From Nigerium sp. (GTDB lineage Bacteria > Actinomycetota > Actinomycetes > Propionibacteriales > Propionibacteriaceae), in the NCBI GenBank assembly GCA_016711325.1, contig JADJTH010000008.1, forward strand, positions 434,001-498,000: a DNA stretch of 64,000 nucleotides, read 5' to 3'. The position numbers and the translations under genes are program-made. Below are positions 43,239 through 51,277 of this stretch, in pieces (position 1 is the stretch's first letter; each line of letters begins with the position of its first letter). The notes under the pieces were generated by a model. The model was not told the origin of the DNA, searched no databases, and saw only the letters and a program-made list of their open reading frames with translations.

Positions 43239-44909
43239 GTGAGTGTTCATGACATGGTCATCTATCAGGTGTATCCGAAATCGTTCTACGACTCGACCGG
43301 TTCGGGCGTCGGTGATCTGCGCGGTGTGATTGAAAAGGTGGCACACATTGCGTCGCTGGGTGTCGACATGGTGTGGTTCAACCCGTTCTTCGTCTCCCCG
43401 CAACGGGACAACGGCTACGACATCGCGGACTACTACGCGATCGATCCCGCGATGGGCACCATGGCCGACTTCGAGGAACTCGTCGCGGCGTTGGACGCCC
43501 ACGGCGTCGGGGTCATGCTGGACATGGTGCTCAACCACACCTCCACCGAACACGAGTGGTTCCGGCGTGCCCTCGCCGGCGAGGCCGCGTACCAGGACTT
43601 CTTCTTCATCCGTCCGGGCGTCGACGGTCATCCGCCGAACAACTGGGTCTCGAAGTTCGGCGGCTCGGCCTGGGCGCCCTTCGGCGACACCGGCGACTAC
43701 TACCTTCACCTGTTCGACGTCACGCAGGCGGACGTGAACTGGCACAACCCGCGCGTGCGCGACGAGATGGCGAAGGTCGTCGAGTTCTGGCGCGGCAAGG
43801 GCGTTCGTGGGTTCCGGTTCGATGTGATCAACCTGATCGGCAAGCCTGCCGATCTACCTTCGGCGCCGGAGGGCACCGACGACCGGGCCATGTACACCGA
43901 CGGCGCGAGCGTCCACGAGTATCTCCGCGAACTCGCCGCGCGCAGCTACGGCCTGGATCCGGACTCGGTCACGGTGGGGGAGATGTCGTCCACGTCGGTG
44001 GAGGCGTGCGTCCAGTACTCGAATCCGGACAACGACGAATTGTCGATGGTGTTCAACTTTCATCACCTGAAGGTGGATTACCGGGACGGGCAGAAGTGGA
44101 CGCTCATGCCTTTCGACTTCGCTGAATTGAAGCGCCTGCTGATGGACTGGGCCGTCCGGATGCAGGAAGGCGGCGGCTGGAATGCGCTGTTCTGGAACAA
44201 CCACGACCAGCCGCGCGCCCTCGACCGGTTCGCCGACCCCGTCGGTCACCGCTACGAATCGGCCACCATGCTCGCCACGGTCATTCACCTACTGCGCGGC
44301 ACGCCCTACGTCTACATGGGCGAAGAGATCGGCATGACCGATCCCGAATACACCGCCATCGGCGACTATGTGGACGTCGAGGCGATCAACGCCTACGCGG
44401 CGCTCGTGGCGTCCGGCATGAGCGACGCCGACGCCTTCGCGATCGTCCATTCCAAGGCGCGGGACAACGCCCGGACGCCCATGCAGTGGTCGCCGGAGGC
44501 GCACGGCGGCTTCACCACCGGGACGCCGTGGCTACGGCCCACCAACCACGAGCGGATCAACGTCGCGGACGAGGAGGCGTCCGGGCGGATCCTGCCCTAC
44601 TACCGGGCGCTGATCCGGCTCAGAAAGACGCACCCGCTCATCGCCGAGGGGACCGTGGAGCCGTTCGCGCTCGACCATCCCAGCGTCCTGGCCTACCTGA
44701 GGCGTCACGGTGAGCAGCAGTTGCTCGTTCTCGCGAACTTCTACGGCGAGCCCACCTCGCTCGCCATCCCCGATGCCTTCGTCGGCGGCGAGATCCTCAT
44801 CGCCAACGACCCGTCCGCCGAGCCGCCGGCCTCGGCGGAGGTGCTGCTGCGCCCCTACGAAGCACTGGCCATCCGCATCCCGTCCCAGCCACAAGGAGAA
44901 CAGTCATGA
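43239..44909 (+). CDS. treC: Alpha,alpha-phosphotrehalase (trehalose-6-phosphate hydrolase)
   Basis: 556 residues, glycoside hydrolase family 13. MVIYQVYPKSFYDSTGSGVG and SPQRDNGYDIADYYAI are the TreC-type openings; the catalytic nucleophile is Asp195 in GFRFDVINL, the acid/base Glu248 in VTVGEMSS and the transition-state Asp is in FWNNHDQPRALDRF. It splits imported trehalose 6-phosphate into glucose and glucose 6-phosphate. An oligo-1,6-glucosidase is the main alternative, but SPQRDNGYD and the coupled PTS gene favour TreC. GTG 43239 lies 6 bases after GGGAGG. It overlaps treP (ATGA). Confidence 0.88.
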   Translation: MSVHDMVIYQVYPKSFYDSTGSGVGDLRGVIEKVAHIASLGVDMVWFNPFFVSPQRDNGYDIADYYAIDPAMGTMADFEELVAALDAHGVGVMLDMVLNHTSTEHEWFRRALAGEAAYQDFFFIRPGVDGHPPNNWVSKFGGSAWAPFGDTGDYYLHLFDVTQADVNWHNPRVRDEMAKVVEFWRGKGVRGFRFDVINLIGKPADLPSAPEGTDDRAMYTDGASVHEYLRELAARSYGLDPDSVTVGEMSSTSVEACVQYSNPDNDELSMVFNFHHLKVDYRDGQKWTLMPFDFAELKRLLMDWAVRMQEGGGWNALFWNNHDQPRALDRFADPVGHRYESATMLATVIHLLRGTPYVYMGEEIGMTDPEYTAIGDYVDVEAINAYAALVASGMSDADAFAIVHSKARDNARTPMQWSPEAHGGFTTGTPWLRPTNHERINVADEEASGRILPYYRALIRLRKTHPLIAEGTVEPFALDHPSVLAYLRRHGEQQLLVLANFYGEPTSLAIPDAFVGGEILIANDPSAEPPASAEVLLRPYEALAIRIPSQPQGEQS

Positions 44910-46948
44910 CCCTCTCACGCCGCCCCGAGGTGATCCTCGCCCCGCTCGGAGGGCGCATCATCGGCATGGACGAGGTCCCCGATCCCGTCTTCGCGTCCAA
45001 GAAGATGGGCGACGGCTTCGGTGTTGTCCCGTCGGGGAACGCCGTCGTCGCGCCCGCGTCGGGGACGATCGTCATGGTCGCCAAGACCGGCCACGCGTTC
45101 GCGCTCAAGACCGCCGACGGCCTGGAGATCCTCGTCCACATGGGCATCGACACCGTCGAGCTCAACGGCGTCCCCTTCGCGCTCAGCGTCGCCCGCGGCG
45201 ACGTCGTGAGCGCCGGCCAGCCGGTAGGAACGATGGACCTGGCATCCGTCGAGGCCGCCGGGAAGTCGACGACCACCGCCGTGATCTTCACCAACCTGAA
45301 GAAGCGGGGGGACGCCCTCGCGATCACGCCGGGTGAGGCGGCCGCGGGTGCCGTCGTCGCGAGCGTCACACCCGCGGCCCCCGGCGAGGCACCGGCGGTG
45401 GCCACGGCGTCCGCACCCGCGGCGTCCGTGGCGCTCGACGATCCCGCCCGCGCGGGGCTCGCCGGGTTCGACCTGCTCGCCTACGACATCCTCGCCAACA
45501 TCGGCGGCAAGGAGAACGTGGCCAGCGTGCTGCACTGCATCACGCGGGTCCGGTTCTATCTCAAGGACCAGTCGCTGGCGAACGACGCCGTCGTGGCCGA
45601 CCTGGACGGCGTCATCGACGTGGTGAAGGCCGGAGGCCAGTATCAGGTGGTGATCGGGCCGGCGGTCGAGGATGTGTACGCGGCCCTCCGCAAGCAGATC
45701 GGCGATGTCGCCGCGGACGCCCCGACCGAGGTGGTCGAACGCCCGACCACGGCCGTGGGCTGGCTGAAGCTGGGCTTCAGTTCGCTGATCGGTGTGATCA
45801 CCGGGTCGATGATCCCGGTCATCGGGCTGCTGGCCGCGTCCGGCATCCTCAAGGGGATCCTGGCACTGCTGACGCAGTTCGACGTGGTGCAGTCCGACTC
45901 CAGCACCTTCACCTTCATCGACGCCATGTCGTCGTCGATGTTCTACTTCCTGCCGATCATCATCGGCTTCACCGCGGCGAAGCGGCTGGGATCGGATCCG
46001 ATCGTGGTGGCGATCATCGGTGGCGTCCTGGTCTTCCCCTCGGTCGTCGCCATGTCGAACCCCGCCAGCGAGGGCTACCAGGTGGTGGCCCAGCTCGGTT
46101 CGACCGTGTTCAACGCCGACTTCTTCGGCATCCCGGTCTCGTTGCCGCAGGGCAACGCCTACGCCTACTCGATCTTCCCGATCATCGTGGCCGCCTGGCT
46201 TGCGGCGCGCATCGAGCCGTTGCTGAAGCGCTACATCCCGCCCGTGCTCCGCAGCATCTTCGCGCCGCTGATCGAGGTGTTCGTGGTGTCGACGCTGATC
46301 CTGGTCGTGTTCGGCCCGATCATCATGTTCATCTCGGGCGGTATCGCGAACGGGATCAACGGCGTGCTCGATCTCAACTACGCGGTGGCCGGCCTGCTGA
46401 TCGGCGGGTTCTACCAGTGCCTGGTGATCTTCGGCCTGCACTGGGCGGTCATCCCGCTGATCGCCGCGCAGATTGCCCAGGACGGTTCCTCGCCGCTGAA
46501 CGCGATCGTGTCGGCGACGATGGTCGCCCAGGGCGGCGGCGCGCTCGCCATCTGGGTGAAGACGAGGAGCGAGAAGATCAAGGTGCTGGCCGGCACAGCG
46601 ACGATCTCCGCCTTCTGCGGTATCACCGAGCCGGCGATGTACGGCCTCAACCTCAAGTACGGCCGGGTGTTCATCACCGCCTCGATGGGCGGCGCGGTGG
46701 GTGGCTTGCTGACGGGCCTGCTCGACGTGAACATGTACGGTTTCACCGGCGCGTTCGTCGGGTTCCCGTCGTTCGTCAACCCGGCGGGCCTGGATCACAG
46801 CTTCTACGGCTTCCTGATCGCCTCGGCTGCGGCGCTGGCGGTGTCGTTCGCCCTGACCTACTTCTTCGGATTCGATGACACGATGCTCGATGAGGAGCGC
46901 ACCGTGAAGAAGGTGCGTCTCGGTAAGCGGGAGCCCGCGGCCGCCTGA
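44906..46948 (+). CDS. treP: PTS trehalose-type transporter, fused EIIA-EIIB-EIIC
   Basis: 680 residues. The glucose-type EIIA domain is N-terminal (residues about 8-145, phosphohistidine His78 in EILVHMGIDTVEL), followed by an Ala/Pro linker, EIIB (about 183-260, Cys211 in VLHCITRVRFYL) and a ten-helix EIIC (about 285-660, with GITEPAMYGLNLKYG). It imports and phosphorylates a disaccharide; coupling to treC points to trehalose. Most relatives (BglF type) carry EIIA at the C-terminus, so the A-B-C order is unusual. A strong terminator follows. Confidence 0.9.
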   Translation: MTLSRRPEVILAPLGGRIIGMDEVPDPVFASKKMGDGFGVVPSGNAVVAPASGTIVMVAKTGHAFALKTADGLEILVHMGIDTVELNGVPFALSVARGDVVSAGQPVGTMDLASVEAAGKSTTTAVIFTNLKKRGDALAITPGEAAAGAVVASVTPAAPGEAPAVATASAPAASVALDDPARAGLAGFDLLAYDILANIGGKENVASVLHCITRVRFYLKDQSLANDAVVADLDGVIDVVKAGGQYQVVIGPAVEDVYAALRKQIGDVAADAPTEVVERPTTAVGWLKLGFSSLIGVITGSMIPVIGLLAASGILKGILALLTQFDVVQSDSSTFTFIDAMSSSMFYFLPIIIGFTAAKRLGSDPIVVAIIGGVLVFPSVVAMSNPASEGYQVVAQLGSTVFNADFFGIPVSLPQGNAYAYSIFPIIVAAWLAARIEPLLKRYIPPVLRSIFAPLIEVFVVSTLILVVFGPIIMFISGGIANGINGVLDLNYAVAGLLIGGFYQCLVIFGLHWAVIPLIAAQIAQDGSSPLNAIVSATMVAQGGGALAIWVKTRSEKIKVLAGTATISAFCGITEPAMYGLNLKYGRVFITASMGGAVGGLLTGLLDVNMYGFTGAFVGFPSFVNPAGLDHSFYGFLIASAAALAVSFALTYFFGFDDTMLDEERTVKKVRLGKREPAAA

Positions 46949-46987
46949 CGTCCAGGGCCCGGCTCCGGGAGCGCGTCGCTCGTGCGC

Positions 46988-47037
46988 ACGAAAAGAACCC
47001 TTGCCTACGGAATTTCCTCGGCAAGGGTTCTTTTCGT
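46988..47037 (+). terminator. Strong intrinsic terminator of the trehalose operon
   Basis: Perfect 18-bp inverted repeat (46988-47005 with 47020-47037) around a 14-base loop, ending in CTTTTCGT. It is the most AT-rich and longest terminator in the window. Confidence 0.9.
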
Positions 47038-47076
47038 AGGCGCGAGTGGTAGGCCCGCGTGCGGCCGCAGGTCAGG

Positions 47077-47082
47077 TAGCCT
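47077..47082 (+). promoter_or_regulatory. -10 box of leaderless dinG promoter
   Basis: TAGCCT, 6 bases before GTG 47089, with no Shine-Dalgarno sequence. I see no SOS box here. Confidence 0.6.
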
Positions 47083-47088
47083 CGCCGG

Positions 47089-49083
47089 GTGCCTCCCCGA
47101 ACCCGCGCGATCCTCGATGCCGCCGTTGCGGCGATCGGCGGCGCGCCGCGCGAGGGACAGGTCGCGATGGCCGACGCCATCGACCACGCCTTCGCTGCGG
47201 GCGAACACCTGCTCGTCCAGGCCGGCACCGGCACCGGCAAGTCGCTGGGCTACCTGGCGCCGGCGCTCGCGCACCTGGATGCTCATCCGCGAGAACGGGT
47301 GGTCATCGCGACTGCGACGCTGGCGCTTCAGGCGCAGCTGGCCGGATCCGACATCCCCGCCGCGATCGCCGCGTCCGAGAAGGTCACCGGACGCCAGGTG
47401 AGCGCCGCCGTCCTCAAGGGCCGCACCAACTACGCCTGCCTGCACAAGGTGCTGGACGGGGTCGGTGCCGACCAGGCGTCGCTGCTGGGTGGCGACACGC
47501 TGGCCGAGGAACTGCGCGCCTCCCGCGCGGACGCGGCGTCCGTGGTCGGAGCCGAGGTGGTCGCGCTCCGCGAATGGGTGCAGACCGAGTTGGACGCCGA
47601 AGGCGCGGGGGACCGCGACGACGCTCCGACGCACACGGCGGCGGCATGGGCGCAGGTCTCGGTGCCCGTTCGCGAATGCCTGGGCGCCCAGCAATGCCGC
47701 TTCGGGGACCTGTGCTTCGTCGAGCGCTCGCGGGAGACCGCGCGGGAGTCGCAACTGGTCGTGACCAACCATGCGTTGCTCGCCATCGACGCCATGCACG
47801 GCAACACGGTGCTGCCCGAGCACGACCTGTTGGTGATCGACGAGGCGCACGAACTGACGTCGCGGGTGACGGGCGCGGCCTCGCACGAGTTGGGTCCGCA
47901 GCAGGTCGAACGGGTGGCGAAACGTTGCCTCGCGCACCTGTCGGACGACGACCTGGCGATCGAGTTCCTCGACCTCGCGGACGCCCTGGCGCAGGTGCTC
48001 GAGGACGCGCCGCTGGAGCGCATCGAGTCGGCTGACTCGCCCGTGCGCGAGGTGCTCGCCCGGATCCGGGACGCCGCCCGGCGCGTGGTGAGCGCGCTCA
48101 AGGGCGACGATCCCGCGGTCAAACAGGCCGCCGCCGCGGCCAAGGAGGTCTTCGATATCGCCGAGGCGATGGGGGCGGCATCCGTCACCGACGTGCTGTG
48201 GGTGAGCGAGCGTGAGCGTTTCGGCCGCTGGCTGGTGATCGCGCCACTCGACGTGGCGGGCCTGCTGCGCGAGCGCGTGCTGGGTCGGCGGCCGACCGTG
48301 CTGACCTCGGCCACCCTCAAACTCGGCGGCGACTTCAACGGTGCGGCGTCCGCCGTCGGGCTGCACCGCGGTGAACGACTGACGGACGCCGGACCCGAGG
48401 AACGCACCGGCCTGGAGTGGCGCGCGCTCGACGTGGGGTCGCCGTTCGACTACGCCCGGCAGGGGATCCTGTACGTGGCCGACCGCCTGCCGAATCCGCG
48501 GCGCGACGGCATCACCGCCGAGGCGCTGGCCGAGGTGGCCGAGCTGATCTGGGCGGCGGGCGGGCGGACGCTGGGGCTGTTCGCCTCGCAACGCAACGCC
48601 GAGGCCGCCGCCCGGCATTGCCGCGCCGAACTGCCCGGCCAGACCTTCCTGTGCCAGGGTGACGCGCAGCTCAGCGAGTTGACCAGGCGGTTCATCGACG
48701 AGCCGGCGACCTCGCTGTTCGGCACGCTGAGCTTGTGGCAGGGCGTCGACGTGCCCGGCTCCACCTGCCAGCTTGTGATCATCGACAAGATTCCTTTTCC
48801 GCGCCCCGACGAGCCGCTGATGCAGGCCCGCCAGAAGGCGGTGCAGGACGCCGGCGGCAACGGCTTCATGACCGTCGCCGCGTCCCATGCGGCGCTGTTG
48901 CTGGCGCAGGGGTCCGGACGCCTCATCCGGCGCGTCGACGACCGCGGGGTCGTGGCGGTGCTGGACCCGCGGTTGCGCACCGCCCGCTACGGCGGCTACC
49001 TGCGCGCGTCGATGCCGGGCTTCTGGTCGACCACCGACCGTGAAGTGGCCGTCTCAGCGCTGAGGAGGCTGGCCGCCGAGTAG
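47089..49083 (+). CDS. dinG: ATP-dependent DNA helicase, DinG/XPD family
   Basis: 664 residues, superfamily 2. Walker A QAGTGTGKSLGYLAPAL near residue 45; iron-sulfur cysteines expected in NYACLHK and ECLGAQQCRFGDLC (about 125-215); DEAH box DLLVIDEAHEL near 247; motif III LTSATLKLGG; motif VI region AQGSGRLIRR near 610. It unwinds DNA 5'-3' and resolves R-loops or quadruplexes. It converges on lexA with only 2 bases between the stops. Confidence 0.92.
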   Translation: MPPRTRAILDAAVAAIGGAPREGQVAMADAIDHAFAAGEHLLVQAGTGTGKSLGYLAPALAHLDAHPRERVVIATATLALQAQLAGSDIPAAIAASEKVTGRQVSAAVLKGRTNYACLHKVLDGVGADQASLLGGDTLAEELRASRADAASVVGAEVVALREWVQTELDAEGAGDRDDAPTHTAAAWAQVSVPVRECLGAQQCRFGDLCFVERSRETARESQLVVTNHALLAIDAMHGNTVLPEHDLLVIDEAHELTSRVTGAASHELGPQQVERVAKRCLAHLSDDDLAIEFLDLADALAQVLEDAPLERIESADSPVREVLARIRDAARRVVSALKGDDPAVKQAAAAAKEVFDIAEAMGAASVTDVLWVSERERFGRWLVIAPLDVAGLLRERVLGRRPTVLTSATLKLGGDFNGAASAVGLHRGERLTDAGPEERTGLEWRALDVGSPFDYARQGILYVADRLPNPRRDGITAEALAEVAELIWAAGGRTLGLFASQRNAEAAARHCRAELPGQTFLCQGDAQLSELTRRFIDEPATSLFGTLSLWQGVDVPGSTCQLVIIDKIPFPRPDEPLMQARQKAVQDAGGNGFMTVAASHAALLLAQGSGRLIRRVDDRGVVAVLDPRLRTARYGGYLRASMPGFWSTTDREVAVSALRRLAAE

Positions 49084-49085
49084 CG

Positions 49086-49895
49086 TCAGACGCGACGCAG
49101 GACGGCTGTCACCTTGCCGAGGATCGTCGCGTGGTTACCGTCGATCGGCTCGTAGGCGTCGTTGTGCGGTAGCAGCCAGACCTGCCCCGGCGTCCGTTTG
49201 AAGGTCTTCACCGTCGCCTCGCCGTCGATCATCGCGGCCACGATCTCGCCGTTGACGGCGTCGGGCTGCTGGCGGACGACCACGTAGTCGCCGTCACAGA
49301 TCGCGGCATCGATCATGGAGTCGCCGCGCACCTCGAGCAGGAACAGCGTGCCCTCGCCGACCAGGTCGCGCGGCAGGGGGAAGACGTCCTCGATGCGCTC
49401 CTCGGCGAGGATCGGACCGCCGGCCGCGATACGCCCCACGATCGGGACGTCGACCGCGCGGGAGACGTGGACGTCGTCGCCGAAGACCGAGGTCGCCGGC
49501 GGGGCGTCGGGCAGCGTCGGCGCGTTCGGCCGCGTCGAGTCGGCAGGTGACGGCAGGTGGACCACCAGCGCGCGGGGACGTTTCGGGTCGCGGGACAGGA
49601 ACCCCTTGGCTTCGAGCACCTTCAACTGATGGGCGACGCTGGAGGGTGAGGCGAGCCCGACGGCGTCGCCCATCTCGCGGATCGTCGGCGGGTAGCCGTG
49701 CGCGGACAAGGCCTCCTGGATTGTCTGCAGGATCAGCCGCTGCCGCAACGTCAGGTCGGGGCCGTCGGCCGGGGGCTCCGGCAACGGGCGCGCCCTGCTC
49801 AGCCTGGCGAGATCGTCGTCGGTCGGACGCCCGCGCCGCTTCTGTTTCGGCAGCGGACGCCGGCGTGCCGTGCTTGCGTCATCCGTCGTGACCAT
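49086..49895 (-). CDS. lexA: SOS repressor LexA
   Basis: 269 residues. A basic disordered N-terminal extension of about 45 residues precedes the winged helix (LTLRQRLILQTIQEALSAHG, TIREMGDAVGLASPSSVAHQ). The self-cleavage site is Ala158-Gly159 in RIAAGGPI; the catalytic pair is Ser193 in GDSMIDA and Lys230 in ATVKTFKR. It represses damage-response genes until RecA filaments trigger cleavage. I chose ATG 49895; a TACATT box (49902-49907, minus strand) ends 6 bases before it, so the mRNA is likely leaderless. Confidence 0.96.
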   Translation of the reverse strand: MVTTDDASTARRRPLPKQKRRGRPTDDDLARLSRARPLPEPPADGPDLTLRQRLILQTIQEALSAHGYPPTIREMGDAVGLASPSSVAHQLKVLEAKGFLSRDPKRPRALVVHLPSPADSTRPNAPTLPDAPPATSVFGDDVHVSRAVDVPIVGRIAAGGPILAEERIEDVFPLPRDLVGEGTLFLLEVRGDSMIDAAICDGDYVVVRQQPDAVNGEIVAAMIDGEATVKTFKRTPGQVWLLPHNDAYEPIDGNHATILGKVTAVLRRV

Positions 49896-49925
49896 GCCGT
49901 CAATGTAGCCAATCGAACACCGCAA

Positions 49926-49941
49926 TCAAACGTCCGTTCGA
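49926..49941. promoter_or_regulatory. SOS box at lexA (autoregulation)
   Basis: On the lexA strand TCGAAC-GGAC-GTTTGA, one mismatch from TCGAAC-N4-GTTCGA, located over the -35 side of the lexA promoter (18 bases upstream of the TACATT box). Confidence 0.75.
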
Positions 49942-49966
49942 GCGTGTCGCGAACGTCGAGCGAAAA

Positions 49967-49989
49967 ATGTCGGACCGGGCCACGAGAGT
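49967..49989 (+). promoter_or_regulatory. Possible RecA-NDp-like element in the lexA divergent region
   Basis: ATGTCGGAC-N8-GAGAGT. The first nine bases are identical to the recA element at 34137-34145 and the spacing is the same, but the -10 lacks the first T of TANNNT. It points toward the small SOS gene. Confidence 0.35.
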
Positions 49990-50024
49990 GGGATCAACCC
50001 GGGCCGACCGGGCGTCGTACGGGG

Positions 50025-50071
50025 TTGCAATCGCAAGACTGTTCGATAATACTGTTCGAACAGATGTTCGA
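50025..50071 (+). promoter_or_regulatory. Promoter and perfect SOS box of the gene divergent from lexA
   Basis: -35 TTGCAA (50025-50030), -10 TAATAC (50047-50052), then the perfect SOS box TCGAAC-AGAT-GTTCGA (50056-50071) over the expected transcription start. LexA bound here would block initiation. Confidence 0.85.
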
Positions 50072-50091
50072 GGAACGATGGAGGAGTCGCG

Positions 50092-50481
50092 ATGACCGCC
50101 TTGATGATCGACGGGGCAATCCGCCCCGAGGTGCGCACCCACGGTCGCCGCTCGCGCGGTTCGCTGGGTCCCGTGGTGGCCGACCGTCCGGTCGTTCACT
50201 GGACGCGGGCCGAGGCTCAGGCCTGCCGGGCGGGAGTGGCCGCCGCCCAGGCGCCAGGTCGCCCGACCCTTGTGGCCGCTGGGCCGACGCGGCTGGTCTG
50301 GACGCCGCGAGGGGTGGCCGCGATGGTGCTCGGCGTCGTGATGACGGCCGTGTTCATGCTGGTCACGATCGTGACCGCGTTCCTGGCGGTGAGCAACGCC
50401 CCCGCTCCTGTCGGCGCGATGGCCCCGCCCGCGGCGGTCGCGCTGGCGGAGAACGGGCCTGGTGCGGGCGGGCGGGCGTAG
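50092..50481 (+). CDS. SOS-controlled single-pass membrane protein, candidate cell-division inhibitor
   Basis: 129 residues. A basic N-terminal part (about 1-75, including THGRRSRGSLG and TRLVWTPRG) is followed by one membrane helix (about 76-100, GVVMTAVFMLVTIVTAFLAV) and a short Ala/Pro/Gly tail. It lies opposite lexA with a perfect SOS box, the position held in actinobacteria by division inhibitors such as Rv2719c (ChiZ) of mycobacteria and DivS of corynebacteria. The LysM wall-binding domain found after the helix in many of these is absent; the reading frame ends 30 residues after the helix. GGAGG precedes the ATG by about 7 bases. Confidence 0.75.
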   Translation: MTALMIDGAIRPEVRTHGRRSRGSLGPVVADRPVVHWTRAEAQACRAGVAAAQAPGRPTLVAAGPTRLVWTPRGVAAMVLGVVMTAVFMLVTIVTAFLAVSNAPAPVGAMAPPAAVALAENGPGAGGRA

Positions 50482-50503
50482 CCGGGGCCGTTCGGCAACC
50501 AGC

Positions 50504-50550
50504 CACTACATGTTGTGTCGATGCCTGCATGGCGCGCCTACAGGTTGTAT
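50504..50550 (+). promoter_or_regulatory. Pair of NrdR boxes before nrdR-nrdJ
   Basis: CACTACATGTTGTGT (50504-50518) and GCCTACAGGTTGTAT (50536-50550) share TACA-N-GTTGT and start 32 bases apart, about three helical turns, as is normal for paired NrdR sites. They resemble the ACACTATATAGTGT-type consensus and indicate autoregulation plus control of nrdJ. Confidence 0.7.
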
Positions 50551-50624
50551 CGTGGGGCACCGATGTCCATGGTGGGCAGCCGCAACCCGACGAGGGTGTG
50601 GTGTCGCGAAGGTGAGGTGACGAC

Positions 50625-51230
50625 GTGTATTGCCCCTACTGCCGCCACGTCGACTCCCGCGTGCTCGATTCCCGGGTCACCGAAGACGGCAGCGCCATCC
50701 GCCGCCGCCGCGAGTGCCGTTCGTGCGCCAGGCGTTTCACCACCCTCGAGCAGATGCAATTGGTCGTGGTGAAGCGCTCCGGCGTCATCGAGCCGTTCTC
50801 CCGCGAGAAGGTCGTCAACGGCGTCCGGAAGGCGTGCAAGGGGCGTCCGGTGACCGAGGCCGACCTGGCCAAACTGGGGCAGAAGGTCGAAGAGAGGATC
50901 CGGGCCGGCGGGCAGGCCGAGATCCCCGCCGACGACGTCGGCATCGCGATCCTCGGCCCGCTGAAGGAGCTGGACCCGGTCGCGTACCTGCGCTTCGCGT
51001 CCGTCTACCGCCAGTATGAATCGGTCGACGACTTCGAGGCCGAGATCGCGCTCCTGCGCGCCTCGTTGGTCCACGCCGAGACCGACGCCCATGCCGAGAC
51101 CGGCGCGGTCAAGGAGCCGGAGGCCCCGCCTGCCGCTCCCCGCAAGGCTCGCGCGCGTCAGCCGCGGGCCGCCACACCCGAACCCGAGGCCGAGACCGTC
51201 GAGGTTCTCACGGCCGAGCAGTTGTTCTGA
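50625..51230 (+). CDS. nrdR: Transcriptional repressor NrdR
   Basis: 201 residues. The zinc ribbon uses C3, C6, C31 and C34 (MYCPYCRHVDS, ECRSC); the ATP-cone (about 46-136, VVVKRSGVIEPFSREKVVNG) senses ATP/dATP. NrdR represses ribonucleotide reductase genes when dATP is high. The tail after about residue 150 is a low-complexity Ala/Pro/Glu extension, longer than in typical NrdR (about 150 residues). GTG 50625 follows GGTGAGG. nrdJ starts 47 bases downstream. Confidence 0.95.
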   Translation: MYCPYCRHVDSRVLDSRVTEDGSAIRRRRECRSCARRFTTLEQMQLVVVKRSGVIEPFSREKVVNGVRKACKGRPVTEADLAKLGQKVEERIRAGGQAEIPADDVGIAILGPLKELDPVAYLRFASVYRQYESVDDFEAEIALLRASLVHAETDAHAETGAVKEPEAPPAAPRKARARQPRAATPEPEAETVEVLTAEQLF

Positions 51231-51277
51231 TCAATCCGCGGTAGCTTGCGCACCGCACATCTCAGGAGGTAAGTCAC

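Noticed and set aside
47040..47088. SOS box before dinG
   Set aside because: dinG is damage-inducible in E. coli, but no TCGAAC-N4-GTTCGA-like sequence is visible; only a leaderless -10 is seen.
51231..51277. Cobalamin riboswitch before nrdJ
   Set aside because: The gap to nrdR is 47 bases and lacks any B12-box-like sequence or room for the aptamer.
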